Part shown: positions 47,350 through 60,223 of the stretch, one piece after another
Layout: every line of letters begins with the position of its first letter
Numbering within the stretch: position 1 is the first letter of the stretch
Source: Lasiosphaeris hirsuta
Lineage: Eukaryota > Ascomycota > Sordariomycetes > Sordariales > Lasiosphaeriaceae
Direction of reading: 5' to 3'
DNA: 64,000 nucleotides
NCBI GenBank assembly: GCA_030549175.1
Contig: JAUKUA010000005.1
Coordinates: forward strand, 1,860,001 to 1,924,000
Position numbers and translations under genes: made by a program
The notes under the pieces: model-generated
Told to the model about the DNA's origin: nothing
Database searches by the model: none
What the model saw: only the letters and a program-made list of their open reading frames with translations

Positions 47350-50300
47350 CTAGAAAGCAGATCGGGTCCGAATGTCCTGTGGAATGTCAGCATTATGATC
47401 TTCGTGAAAGCTAACACAAGTATACATACCGATATCTTGCGCTCGATCTCCCGCACGGAACGATCGAGTTCGCCGGCAATCATCTGCTTTTTGTCGTTCG
47501 GCAGCAAGCTGAACCTCTCGCAGAGATCGCCATCAATAACCCCCTTGACCGGGACATAGTAACCCCGATAGATGAGGTGGTCGCGCCCTGCAAGTGGGGG
47601 ATCCTCGCTCCTCATGTGATTCTCTAGATTCTGGAAGAAGTCTACATCCTCCCGGGTAACGAACGGAACAAGCACGCCAATAGTACCTTGAATACCGCTC
47701 CAAAGGAGGACTTCTTGACCACCAACAACCAGGTTGGTCTTGCAGATGCTGGTGGGAAGATCCTGCGTGTAGAAGTGTGTCATCAGGTTCAGTCGGTTCG
47801 GTGCGCCGTGGAGATAGTTGCGCGCGTGAATGAGGTGAATTTCTGAGCCCGGCTCGTCCGCCTCGGCGCTGGTCTTTTCTGGGCAGCGCATAATCCACAG
47901 GTTGCCAAATTTGTCGCCGCCCGCGACAGACTCATAATCAACCATGGCCGTGCAGGTCGTCCACCGGTTGACCGTGTCATCGGCGAAAGCAATGAGTTTG
48001 TTGCTCTCGGGCTTGTAGACCACGTATGTTATGCCTTGTTGCACATCTCCAACAACAACGCGGCTGCCTTGGGTTTGGATCGATACAATCAGCTGCGGGG
48101 CCACATCTGCTTGGGATTTCCTGAGCAGTTGCTTCAGGCCAAGGTCATAAATACGGAGACTCTTGCCCACTCCTGCAAGGAGGCGCCCCTGGAACGGAAT
48201 CAGCGCCATTGGTGGCTCCTCAACCTTGGTCTTGTGGATAAACTCGAGGTCTCTACCATCGTCATGGAACCGATATACGTGGATGTAGCCTTCAGTAAAC
48301 TGGCGGGGGTTCAGGATCATATCCTTCCCAGTTCCCACGATGAGAAAGCTTTCGCCTTCCTGACTCGCAAATGGTACGACTGCTGCGCTGACAGCTGCCT
48401 CATTACCCTCAATATCAATTCTTTGAAGGACCCCGGGGTTTTCGCTAACAGGGTCAACAATACTGATGCAAGATGCCCATCGGCCCTTCGCTCGGGGATA
48501 GCCAAAGTCTTCTGGGGGTAAAACTTTTGCGTCGCCATTGACAGCGCCTTGCTGCGCGAGCAGCTGAGCCCGAAGCTCCGGAGGGAGTGTGCTATTATCC
48601 GACTCAATGGTATAAAAATACGGTTGGTCGGGATGCTTCACAAGATGCTTTGGCGTATAGCTGAGGGGGATTGACTTTTGGATTAAGTTGTCTCCAAGCT
48701 TCTCAATGGTGAAAATCCTGTGAATGGCGGTTAGCCTATGCTTAAAGCATGGTAATCCACCAAAATTCAACTTGATGTTGGTGCAACATCAGAAGGAACA
48801 ATTGATATACTCATAAGTATTTCAACCCTCTCTGCCAAAAGGCTCAGGGATCCCTTTTCTCATCATGATGCACATTTGAAAAAGAAAACTGGTAGGTTGA
48901 ACTGACCTGAGGAAGTTATCATGGATTCCCACCATGCCTTCTTGACATTGTTCGCTGCTGAAATTCCAGCCATATTCAAGCTCGGCGTAATCCAGCGGGG
49001 TCATCATGAAGCCTTTGGTAATGGGGTCAGTGTAACCCATCCAGGGTCTCGAGCTGAGAGCGAGAACACAAGGTTGGTTTTGGACTGCGACTTGAAACAG
49101 ACGGGTAGGCTTCGGGCCTAGGAACTTTTGCCGAGTGTCGGTTAGCTCGCCTGTGACCTCGTCCACGACTGTTCGCAGGTAAACTCCTGAATGTAGCCCG
49201 ATGTGAAGGTATAATGTCTTGCCACCGAAAGAATCCTCCATAGCCATGATAACAAGGGACGAAGGAGCAGCGGTGAGAGCTTGAATAGACTTCATGTCCA
49301 GTGTGGATTCCGGGTCGAGGCTAAGAATCCGAACGGTGCAGTCATCGCAACCGACCGCAAGAAAAGAACTCCGCTTCAGCCCTTCGGGAACTTTGCCCAA
49401 GCTTAGGCATGTGACTGTCCCCGACATCTCCTTCTTTTCGTCGTACTCGGCGAGAGAGCCATCCGAATCCATTTCGAAATAAACGATTTCTCCCGAGCTC
49501 AGCGCAATGACGACCTGATTTTCGTTCGTTGCGGCGGCAACGATGGAGCGATGTTGGGGTGCTGGCCATTCATTGACACGACCTCGAACGATGTGCCGAA
49601 TACCCTTAGGATGTACTTGAACTACACCCTCCTCGCCTAGCTGCTGCACAGCAAGGGTGGGGACGCTTGTGAGAAAGCCACTGTCATTGACTTCCTCTAC
49701 TGTCTCCCCAATGCTGAGAACCAGTGTTGCGTTGGTGAAAGACAAGACAATGTAGGCGTCAAACTCATCATACTTGGTTAACTTGGTTGTCCATACCGCG
49801 GATGGGGTACCAGGGGTCTCGGAGGCGACAATTTCAGAAACCTCGAGCCCATGTTTGAGCATTCGAAATGTGCTCCTTGCTCCGTTACCAGATATGGAGT
49901 AGATCTGGGGTGCGTCCTCGCCTGTCAGGTTTGCAACCTTGCAATCAACCAAGGGGTTCATCGAATCGATGCTCTCGACGAGCACCAGGTTCTCCAACGG
50001 CCGCGGGTAGAAGTAAACTGGGGTATAAGAAGTCCGGGCATCCGTCGGGAAGTCGTCGCTGTTGAACTCCAGTTCCTCATCATCATCACCCAGCTTCTCA
50101 AACTGGTAGAAGTGATGATTACCGAACTCGCTCGCGGCGAAAAGGAAGCCACTTTTCAAGATGCAAAGACTTGTTGCGACTGGTATCGTGTCAAAATACT
50201 TGATCTTGAGTCGCTTCACGTCTTTCGTCGGGTTACCTTCGCCATCCTCGATCATATCAAGAGTGACCTTGAATAAATCGCCGTCCTCGGTCTGAAGGAG

Positions 50301-51392
50301 GAAAAAAAATGCACCTGCGCTTCCCTTCAGCTTGTGCATAACCCCCGACACAATTATGCGCTTTCTTAGAGGGTCCTCCGTGGCGCCACGCCGTCTCGGA
50401 ACTGGTACACGGAATGCTTCCTGATTTGAATGACGATATGTGATGCTCTCTTCACCGCAGACCAAGACTCCACTGGGTCCATCGCTCCCGCCAGGGACCT
50501 GGAATAGAATCGTTGCTGTTGGGTCTACTGTGTCCGACCACTTGCGAACAACATGATTCAGACCCAAATCAAGCTCATAATACACGAGCTGTGTCTCGAT
50601 CTCTTCGCGAGCTTGGCCAGAGGTATCTTGATCGGCTTCGGAGTAGTCGATCTCCAGGGCGGCAAACACAGGGTTGGCATAGCCGACATCGAGGGCGACG
50701 AGTGACAAGACCAAAACGCCATGCTTGTGGGCCTCGAGGGGCGACGAGATGGTGAGCTCTGCCTGCGCGTTTCGGTTGAGAACGTAGACCAGCTTGTTCT
50801 TCTCGACTGACGCTATCAGACATGCTCTGCCTCGTGGATCGGAAGCGAGGTACTGGCCAGGGATTACGCGCCGCACGCCCGACTTTCCAAACGTTTCGAG
50901 GTGGATACGCGAGAACTTGTTTGTCTTTGGGAGATACTCGATGATGGCAATGCGGCCCGAATCAGTGGCAAGAATGATGTAATCTGATGGTTATAGTTTT
51001 AGCACGGTCCGACACAAAGCATACTGTTCCTAGACAGTCCACAGATCTGCCACGGAAGGCGCTGCGGGATCGCATTCCGGGGGAGCTGAGGGCCAGACCC
51101 AGAATCACTAAACGTTCGACAAATGCGGTCTGGGGTGATACTACTCACCTTTGTGGCTTCCGGCAAGACGAAATGTGGAAATGGAGCGAATGATACCAAA
51201 TATATCATGTGCGAGAATTGTGTTGACTTTGCCCTGCCTAGGATCTGGCTGGAGGAGGGTCAGGCGCGAGCCCGAGGCTGTGATGATCTGTTGCTCCTTG
51301 GTTCCAGAGAATTGGCCGAGAAGTGCCTGGGTGATGGTGGTTGGTGGCTGGATTGTCAGCGAGTACAAGAACATGTTCGATGTCGTCGCCAT
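47350..51392 (-). CDS. RSE1: Splicing factor Rse1 (SF3b subunit 3, CPSF-A family)
   Basis: Scaffold subunit of the U2 snRNP SF3b complex. Exons in transcript order are 51392-51149, 50983-48907, 48717-47430 and 47376-47350, giving 1,211 residues, the usual length. The start is [15 protein letters not shown]. Junctions restore [37 protein letters not shown] and [19 protein letters not shown]. The protein is built of three beta-propellers with the CPSF-A C-terminal region ([21 protein letters not shown], then [20 protein letters not shown]). Introns 1 and 2 are 165 and 189 nt, longer than most here; intron 2 has donor GTCAGT. The last intron leaves just eight codons. If it is kept, the frame runs on for 40 residues with a hydrophobic start. 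Confidence 0.95.
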
Positions 51393-51693
51393 GGTTGCAA
51401 CGGTGCGCAGAAAGCCCGCGCGGCTTGGTTGAGGGGAGACCGGCTGGGCGAAGTGCAGACGTACTGTGTCGACCGTAGGCTGTGTAGTGTTGTGCTTTGG
51501 GAATCGAAGCTTGGACGATGATGTGCAGGGAAAAAATAATCGGACAGCTCCAGCCACACCCCGCAATACCACGCCTCGGGAGGACCCGTTTTGCGTGGCT
51601 GGAGCTACTACGGGGTACCTTTGTGTCCCTTGCATTGAACCAGCACTTGCTCCAAAAAGTACATTTCACTTCATCGCGACCTCGGGACTAACC
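51393..51693. promoter_or_regulatory. Bidirectional promoter RSE1 / MSS51
   Basis: 301 bp separate the two divergent start codons, so both promoters and leaders share this compact region. I see no TATA box. Confidence 0.6.
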
Positions 51694-53320
51694 ATGGCTC
51701 TCCCTACAGACATGGCAATGCGCTCGGCACTGTCAAATATTTGCACACGGCGCTCTATCTCATTAAGGGGACTGACCAGCACGCCCAATAGCTTCCTCCA
51801 GGCTTCGCAGCAGCGATCTTTCCGCGCACCGAATAGCTCGCTGATGACAAGAGCCGACGGCCTTCACCGAGCCGTCCCCCGACCCTCGCAGGCCTCTCCT
51901 CCAAAACGTCTTTCTTCCGGCGTGGCGCAAGCGCTTTTCAACACAAATTCCAAAGGGGCATCCTCCCAGGGGACCAAGGACACGAAGCGAGTGCTCGGTC
52001 CCAACGATCTGTTCCACCCGTACACCAATTCTCCAATCCCAGAAATTCGGCAGCGTGCTGCCTTTATTAGGCAACACGGGGCTTGCCCTCATCATGACCA
52101 CCATACCGGCAGTCTCCCTGCGGCGCATGTTAACTTCGAGTGCCCGGACTGTGGTATTCCGGTGTATTGCAGCAAGGAGCACTGGCAGGATGACTACGAG
52201 AACCACTTGGAAATATGCGACACACTGCGGCAGATCAACGAAGACGACCACGATCTCCGGTCTGGCCGTTTCTTCCCCGAATTTGACTATGCGGGGCCGC
52301 AGATGGAGGAGGCATTGGTCAACATGACTAGCTGGGATACTCTGCTGTACACTCGTGGCTTCAACGCGATCGACGATGACCGAAGCATGCGCCAGGCAAC
52401 AAGGTTACTTACATACCCCCTTACTATTGCGAGTATTCTCCATGAGCTCAGCCCATACAACATCAAGTCTGGCGGCCGGATGACGGTCGAAGGACTCAAG
52501 AGCTTCAGCGGTACGTATAAGATACAATTACGTGGCAGATGCGCATTTCACTGACCGCGTGGTAGCCTTACGCTACACCCTACATCCTCCAAAGTCGGGC
52601 GGTGGCATTGATATCAAGGGACTTCGGCTAGAGGCTCCGCCTGTAAGGCTGTTCATACTGGGCGCTCGTGCCGAGTCCTCACTCCCCCGGGATGTCTGGC
52701 TTCAGCTGGCTCATCTTTTTCCCGATACCAAGTTCCACCTCGTCTTTATCGGCCCCGAGAGTATGGCCAACCGAGACGATGAGTTTCCGCTCCCACCACG
52801 TAGTGCCACTAATCCTTTCGGTGCTGTCGTCGAAGACCGGCTGTGGCCAACGATGAAGGTCAGCACGATTGTGGATTATTACCATACTATCCACAAGACT
52901 GGTTACTTCCACCCGTACGATCCTTACTTTGACTGCTTTGTCCTCTTCCACCCAGGTCTAGGCCATCCTGCCAGCTCGCACGAATGGGAGGAGACGATCC
53001 CCCTCCTGCTTGAGACGAAGACGCCTATCATTGTTACTGGCTACACTCAGGATGATATGGAGTGTGATATCGACTGGGTCAACAAGTCGGTGGCGGGTGA
53101 GTTTGACATGCTCATGGAACCAGGGGAGAACGCATTCCGCAGTCTCCGCTGGGACCTAAACGACATGGATCCTCAGGACATCAGTGCAGGGAATTGGGGA
53201 ATGTGGTCTTTCAGAGGAAAGAGGTATGGCCTTTCCAACACAACCCGTATGATTATGCTTGCAGCTGAAGCTAACCACATGGTACGATTTAGGTACGAGG
53301 CGACTCACAAATCTACTTAA
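51694..53320 (+). CDS. MSS51: Mitochondrial translational activator Mss51
   Basis: Mitochondrial inner-membrane-associated factor that, in yeast, activates COX1 mRNA translation and chaperones Cox1. Exons 51694-52510 and 52566-53320 give 523 residues. The N-terminus is rich in Arg/Ser and lacks acids (RSALSNICTRRSISLRG), fitting a presequence; a second Met at 51712 is an alternative start. The MYND-like zinc finger runs over about residues 130-170 (HGACPHHDHH...FECPDCGIPVYCSKEHW...HLEICDTL). The C-terminal half (RLFILGARAESSLPRDVW, DCFVLFHPGLGHP, IIVTGYTQDDM) is the conserved Mss51 domain. The 55-nt intron (donor GTACGT, branch CACTGAC) joins KSFS-A-LRYTLHPP. Confidence 0.94.
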
Positions 53321-54208
53321 TCTAGTGATTTTTGTTGTACTACACAGCGTGGTCTCAGCATCAACATGCGTATTGTGTATATATATATGCCTGGATTGTG
53401 TATAAATATGAACTTGAACCGCTGGTGGCTTTGCCAAGGCTAACTGTTCCATGTATGTAAAAAAGATGTCTTCTGATGCCCCATAATTTTCGGGACCTGC
53501 GTTGCTGCCGCAGTAGTGAAGGCCATAATGCAATCACGACGCATTAGGGGCTGATGTTGTATTTATGCAGCGCTGTATAAAGCCCTGTGCTTCCCGTGGT
53601 GATGCTCTCCCTATTCAGGTGGGTCCTTGAACGCCGTGGATGGAACGGGCCGCCATAAGTCGCCTCCCGTGGCAGGGATGACAATTGATGCATTTGAGCC
53701 TCATCAACCACACCTGTGTATGTGCACGAAGTAGTACTATGACTTTCAGGCTGTAATGACAGCAAGTTGTCTAGACATTTCGGAAATAAAACAATAGAAT
53801 TCGTTGTTGCATTAAATCAACACGGCTCGACTGATGAATGCACGCATGGGCATACTTTCATGGTAGCATGCTGTGGAGGTTGAATAAGTGCTTGTGCAAT
53901 TAGGCCTAATATTTCAACTCCGACAAGTTCTCCTTGCTGATGTTATTTCAGGAAGACAGAAATTCCCTAAAAGGGGATGAGGCACGTTCCATGCCCAGAC
54001 CGCTTACTCACCGCCTTCCCTTTTAGACCCGACAATGACGGATGATGCGGCAGGCAGCGCGCGATAAGCGAAGCTGCGCCCGAACGGCCATCTGTGCACC
54101 TTGGCTGCCACGAATGCGAAGGCCAGGAATAAAAGTCGACAATGCCTCGAGCACCTACACAACTACATCCAGACGTGCCATGATGAGCGCGAGCAATTTT
54201 ATTTGACC
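53321..54208. other. Intergenic: MSS51 3' flank and PXA-gene promoter
   Basis: 0.9 kb, AT-richer than its surroundings, with a short TA repeat near 53380. No coding frame or RNA gene is supported. Confidence 0.6.
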
Positions 54209-57200
54209 ATGACGACTGCTTCTGCCGAGGGTCCTGCCCGCGCCCCAACCCCACGACCCAAGGCCACCGCCAGGGCGCCCCCCGCCTCGAGCGCCGGTTC
54301 CGACAATCCAAGATCTAGTCAACCATCGCCAGGAGGGAAAGGAGAGAGCGGAGCGGGAGCAGGCGTAGGCGTAGGCGCAGGCCGCCGCGGAGCTCGTATA
54401 GGACCCCCTGACCCCCTCTCCGACAAGGCGACGGCGTTCCTAGTACGGCGCACGCTGTGTCCCCAGCATCTCGAAAAGGGAAAGAACACGCCGGCATCGA
54501 TAGACGAGCTGCTACCGCCACTCACGAGTCGGAATGATGTTGACTTGCAACTATACGCTCTCATTGCCATCATATTGAGGGAGTTCGTGCAAAACTGGTA
54601 CAGCAAAATCACACCTGACGAGGTATTCGTCGCCGAGATTGTTCAGATCATCGCCCATATTACACGCACGCTTGAGCAGCGACTGCGCAAGGTCGATCTG
54701 GAGAGCTTATTGTTCGACGAGCTTCCTGACCTTCTCGATAAACATATCACTGGTCCGTAGTCTCCTCCCTGCTGCTGCTCCCTGCACCGCAGCTGCTTGA
54801 TCCAGGAAGACGCCTGCTAACACCAGGTATTGCAGCCTATCGCACGGCACACGATCCAGTTGTCCATCACCCTCTGCAGGCAAACCCCCTGGAGATCTAC
54901 CACTCACTGCATCCCCTTCCTGCTCTTTCCCCCATTCCCCGTCCGGAAGATGCTGCGAGTATCGCTGAGCAGACCGAAAACGAAGTAGCGTACCGTCAGC
55001 TGCTGGTCCATGGCGTCCTCGCCGTTCTGCTACCAACCGAAGATCTCGAAAATGAGTGCCTAACGGCCCTGGTTGGCCAGATATTTTCGGAGCTCATTAT
55101 CGGCAACGTGGTAGTCAACAAACTATCAGAGCCATGGCTGATATATGAGGTACTTTGCGTCGCCTCAAGGGTCATGCTGCAACGCAGGGCCACTGGGAAC
55201 GAGGGTGCTCCCGGGAAGCCCAGCGGTAAGGGGTCTTCTGACACCCGCAGCGTCTTCTCAGTTCAAGCCCTGTTCTGGACAATCTTGCAGTGGTGCTTTC
55301 TCGCAACCTCATTCATCAGGACGATCTTCACCATTCTCATCGCCTCTCGCTCTGTGGCTTTGCGCACATCTCGCAACGGCATAAACCACGACGATGTGAT
55401 GGATCAGAAAGTCGGCTTTGCAGAGCACACGCCGCTCACTGACTCGTCCGAGACGGGCGAGACGGGGTCAGAGCCGCCCAAGACGCCAGTGTTAGCGTTT
55501 CGATGTTGGGCTGCAATCTCGAATCTGATCGAGATGGATATGCGGATGCCTTGGCTTCGCGGCACACTATCGCTTCTGCAGTGGATCGCCATGGCAGGGC
55601 CTGGACAAATAGCCGATGTTGACGGCAAGCTAGACAGGTAGGCGAATAGCTTCCTTCCCTTTCCTTTCCTCTTAATCCCTCGTCCAACCCCCTTTTGCAG
55701 ATCTGGCCGTCACACTGCATGGCTCTTCAGTCACTGGATCTGGGGGCGTGCCACCCTGGGCACGAATCACGGCTGTGGTGCGAGTGCACACGGCAGGTTT
55801 GGTACCATCGCCCATCACGATACTCATCACGATACCCATCACGATCCGAATTATTGCTCGGGAGCCAGAAGTCTGGGAAGTGCCTGGGGGGGTTTGCTCG
55901 GGGGCGCTGGGGCAAGTAGTCACTGGATTGTGCGTCGTACCGCGCAGGACGCCCACCAATACCAGGCCGGGAAAAAGACCCGGGATAAAAGCTGCTATGC
56001 AACGGGCCACACCCCCTCAATGTCCTGCGGCCGAATCGGCGACCATACGCCCGCGCATGCCCGTCCGTCGAGGGGCCTGCATCTGGAACCCTCGAGGAGC
56101 CGGCCAATGGTGGTTTGGCACCGTCTTGGCCACGTCCCATTGCACGATAGGCTTCGTGGGGCGTGCCAAACCGGCCATCGACAAGCTCTGTTTACGCGCC
56201 GGGCAGAACAGCGACCACAGGCGACCACAGGTGGCTACAGGGATCGGTACACCACCTCATTTCCACGCACCGCTTCCTTCCAAGACCGCGCTTCGTACCG
56301 CCCCACGGCATGCCGTGTCCGGCGCAGGCATTCCCATCCCCTCCGCATCTCGACGACGCAAGGACAGCAGATTTCCGATGCCGCTTTCCCCTTCTTGGGC
56401 CGCGCCTTTCTCCGCGGCCGGTCACCGAGTTCGTCAACGAAACATTCGCCCGAATGATACATCACAATTCATGTCTCACACCTTTGCCGACCGTCCCCGG
56501 ATGCGCAATCTTGGGCGTCTTCGGCGCCATGTTGCTATGGCACCATTAGGTGCTGCCATGCGAGCCTCCCCGGTCGAAAAGGGAGCCTACCTCTTTGTCG
56601 TCTTCAGCCGTTGCAGCCATGCGCGGTTGACAGCACTGCCCTGCTTCCCTGCTAGCAAGCGAACAACCTGGTTGCACTCGTTGCGGCGTCCACGCCCCCC
56701 TCCCCCTGGACACGGTCGCAAGTCGCGACTCGCTGCTCATGACGTGAGAGGGGATAGGCTTCACGCCGCCTCCGAATCAAGGTCCGATGGGCCATTATGC
56801 CGGCCATGTTAGCATCTCCCCACCATGTTGTCCACTTCCCTGTCCCCCGCACTAAGAGCAGGAAGCTCTGGCCTCTGCCAGGCCTTTGCATCCCCCGCCC
56901 CAGAAAGCCACCTGCGCTGGGGGGAGGCTACTGCTACGAGTCCCTCTCGCCGCTCCCAATTTCAGCATGTCAATGCCGCTGCCTTCCTTCCATAATGGTA
57001 ATTCCGCTGTAGACTTGCCTGCGGGTGTGTGAAGTAGGGCCATGTTCGCCTTGTTTTGAATGCGATATTCCCCGATGTATCGTGTCGCCGCCGCTCGGAC
57101 GCTGCCTAGCCCTAATCCAGCCTTTTCCTTTCTTCGCAATGTCTCAGCTTCGGAGACTTTAGGAGGTTGCGCTGACGATGCCGTCGTTCGCGCTCGCGCC

Positions 57201-58409
57201 GTGCCTCCTTCAAATTAACACAATAGCAAGCCACCCAGCAGGCTAGCGTCTGCTTTGCTCCGCTGGGACTCACCCAGGAGGGAAGTCCCTCGCGCACGCG
57301 CACACACCTCTTCACCGAATACCACCACCACCTTTCAGCGACGCCCCCTCTGATCCCCCACACATGAAGCACCACAACGTCTTTTTTCTGCTCGAATCAG
57401 ACCCCTTCCGATGCCCACCCCAAAAGCTAACCAGAGACATTGTGTTTCACTTTTTCGCAAATGATATAGGCTCCTTTCATACGGCATCCACCGGTACTTG
57501 CTAGACCCAGCCAACCTCCCCCCACTTCTCCGCAATGTGCGAGGGGCGCTCTTCCCCAACAACATGCCTGGCACCCCGACCCTGGTGGCCCCCTCGTCCG
57601 AGGCCGAGCTGCTCGCCCTGCGACGTAAATGCGCTAGGGCTCTTTGGGCGCTTGTCCCGGGTAAGGGGTCACGAGGAGGGGCAGGAGGGGCCATCGGAAG
57701 GCTGTATCTGAAGGGATCTTTTTCTGCTTCTGCTACTACTGACACGGCTACTACTACGCCTCTTCCTCAGAGGAGTAGCGGTGGCGGGCGCGATTTAGGC
57801 AGCGGGTATGGTGTCTCGTCCCCTGGCTCGGTCTCTAGCTCGTCCACGGCTAGCGCCCATGCTTTGTCAGGAGAAGCAAAGAGATCAACAGCGCAGCAGC
57901 GGAAGCATGAGCAAGGGCAAGGACAGGGAACAGCAGGCCGTGATTCAGAAGAAGGTTCGCGGTCCGCGCCGAGGAGCGGCGGTGGAGGCGGCAGCAGCAG
58001 CAGCAGCAACACTGCGGGTCCAGGCGGCGGTCAGCCGTCAGGCTCCTTCTCTTCCACCCCAGGACCTGGCCTAGCAGCAACGGGCCTGACCGACAGTAGC
58101 GCACAGAGGGCTACTGCGGCGCTAATGACGCAGCAGACAAGTGCTGCCAAGAGAACCACGCACGGCCACAACACGAGGGCTCCTATACCTGTCCCACACA
58201 CCAACAGCGTGACCGATTACGGGGAAGACGTTGACGGGCATGACGAAGAGGTCCTGGCCGAGATTGAGCGGGGGATACTCGACGTATTTAGCGATGCTTA
58301 TTGCAACAAGCATCTCGTCTACGCTATTGTCGAGCTGATCCTCATCCGGCTCTTGCCCGAGATGGCGGAGAAGGGCGTTATTGAGCTCTGGGCCGAGAGA
58401 CTTGCCTGA
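54209..58409 (+). CDS. PXA-domain protein with a 1.83 kb internal intron
   Basis: Membrane-trafficking protein of the PXA (PX-associated) family, related in type to fission yeast Pxa1. Preferred exons 54209-54752, 54836-55637 and 57470-58409 give 761 residues. An Ala/Pro-rich N-terminus precedes the PXA domain (about residues 75-460): TAFLVRRTLCPQHL, LYALIAIILREFVQNWYSKI, DELPDLLDKHIT-A-YRTAHDPV, LIGNVVVNKLSEPWLIYEV-type block, then VDGKLDR joined to LLSYGIHRYLLDPANLPPLL. This last junction bridges 1,832 nt with donor GTAGGC and acceptor GATATAG. A Ser/Gly/Gln-rich linker follows, and a conserved helical C-terminus ends VELILIRLLPEMAEKGVIEL. Hydrophobic segments in the middle (ILQWCFLATSFIRTIFTILIASR) may be membrane-associated. 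In-frame upstream codons before 54209 contain no ATG. Confidence 0.8.
55638..57469 (+). other. 1,832-nt intron or insertion inside the PXA domain
   Basis: Non-homologous DNA splits two parts of the PXA domain that belong together. It begins like an ordinary fungal intron (GTAGGC, C/T-rich) and has an alternative acceptor at 55699-55700. It ends with a GCTAAC branch-like site near 57425 and the acceptor AG at 57468-57469. It contains a 12-bp repeat (55813-55847) and open frames on both strands without recognisable domains. I see no terminal inverted repeats or transposase motifs. Confidence 0.65.
55813..55847 (+). repeat. 12-bp tandem repeat, three units
   Basis: CATCACGATACT, CATCACGATACC and CATCACGATCC in tandem inside the long PXA-gene intron. 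In the frame opened by the alternative acceptor they encode His-His-Asp-Thr repeats. Confidence 0.8.
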
Positions 58410-60223
58410 TTCTTTTTTCTGATAATATCGCGATACTCGTGTGTGTGTGGGCTATATGGACACACACCCCCAACTGCTGTATGTAGCACATAATTGATAG
58501 CCTCCTTGACTATATAGCTGAAGGTGGGGGGCCAGTTAATAACGGAATATACACTCCCTATAGTGGGAAAATCGTAACTTTTACCGGGCCTTTCTCATAA
58601 TCCTTGTGGATAACCACGCCCCCCTTATTGCAGTTTCCGGCACGCAAACAATACGGCAAACATCACAGTTGAATCATCAATAAGGGGCCAAAGGGGAATG
58701 TTTCAATGTTTCTGGGGGGAAAAAGCGTGCCGCCGCCCAAAGTGTTTTTTTCTTTTCATTTATGGTTGCGCGCCTAAGCACCAGACTTTGATTTGGATTG
58801 CGAATGATGATTGTAGCAAAGAAGGAGCCGTCAGAGATGAAGGTCGAAAGGAAACTGGCCCGTCAACCAAAAACACTCCTTGCAAAATGCCCCTCCGCAT
58901 TTGCCCCCTCGAGCCAAACCCATGCTACCAACATAAAACAAGAGAGAAGACCGAAAAGAGACTCGTCCCACAGGAGCTCCGTTCCAGGAAACAACCCATG
59001 CAACCAGTTTCTCTCACTACTCCTAATGCAGCCCTGGGATACCAACCCGCGACATCAACGGAAAAGATAAGACAAAAATAAAAAGAACCCTGCAAAGGAG
59101 TCAGATAATAACGTATCCCCATCCCAGACAGACAACATTTCCCTTTCCTTTCCAACTGCCAGTCAAAGTTACCAAAGCCAGCGAAGTAAAGCAAAACAAA
59201 GCCAGAGGCAACACAAATAAATCATGACGCTCTGCTCCATAACTTCCCCAGACCCTCGCGAGTCTTAACCCATCTTTGCTCCCTATGTTGCTCTCGCTGC
59301 CGCCTGTAACCCGTTGCCGGGTTACCCCCTTTCTCTCCTACTTGTTACCCAAAACATGTGGGCATCACAAGCAATTTCCATCCCATGAATACGCCCAAAT
59401 GAAAATCGCCGAGATACAATGCAAGATAAAGATACGGTAGTTGTACAGATAAATGAAAGTTGTGTAAAACGCAAGAAAACCCCCCCCCAAAAAAAAAAAA
59501 AAAAAAAAAAAGGCAGGGAGGGGGAATCCATGCGACAAAATATGCAAAAGGGCTACTGTTAATCTTCCCCTAACAGAGAAGAACAGACAAGGCGAAATGC
59601 GGGAGGAAACAACATTGCTAGTCCATCACCTATATAGAATGCGGCAGATAATCTTCCACGGCAGTAAGCCTAGAGACCAGACGGTAAAGTTGAGAAATGA
59701 AGCCATGGGCTTTTCAAATCCTTGTTCGCGTGAGCGCAGAAATTCTTCCGGTGTCGGCAGCGGTATAGATATTGACAAAGCCGTGATTCGAGCGAAGAGC
59801 ATCAATGGTGGGTATATATCGGTCGATAAGCATAAGAAAGGAGGAATGCGGTTTTATATGTAGTCGAGAAGCGGGTGTATGTATATGATGATCGTGGTGG
59901 TGGAATAACTGATGCTGTCGTGAGACGTGGAACTCGTTTACTCCTGAATACCGGAAAGGAATCGTCCAGAGCGTGAAGTCGATGCGCCTGTCGCGGAAGA
60001 GAGAACAACCCCGCCACTTCGCCCTCCAAGAACCAAGTTGACTCGCTGCCCTCCATCCGTTGCCATGTCCAAAAAGCAGTCCCTGACAAGAACGCCAACG
60101 CCATTCAAAACCCTTAGGCAGACCAACAAGGCATAGGTCGCAAGGAGGTAAGCGGTGCAAATCGGAAGAGGTTCTCCTCTTGAAATTTGAACCGGCTTTT
60201 CGCGCCTCTCGCAAGCCCCATGC
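58410..60223. other. Intergenic, convergent 3' flanks
   Basis: 1.8 kb between the ends of the PXA gene and the CENP-B-type gene. It contains a GT/AC inverted pair just after the PXA stop (about 58440-58469), which could fold as a hairpin, and a C9-A23 homopolymer junction at 59480-59511. No coding frame is supported. Confidence 0.6.
59480..59511. repeat. C9-A23 homopolymer tract
   Basis: Nine C followed by 23 A. The A tract could be a retroposition scar, but no target duplication or gene copy is visible beside it. Confidence 0.75.

Noticed and set aside
55748..56812. 354-codon plus-strand frame in the PXA intron
   Set aside because: No recognisable domain, biased Arg/Pro/Ala composition typical of non-coding GC-rich DNA; kept only as part of the intron description.
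55638..57469. DNA transposon or LTR element as the source of the PXA insert
   Set aside because: No terminal inverted or direct repeats, target duplication or transposase/RT motifs found by eye; origin left open.
59480..59511. A23 tract as a retroposition (poly-A) scar
   Set aside because: No target-site duplication or processed gene copy next to it; simple homopolymer is enough.
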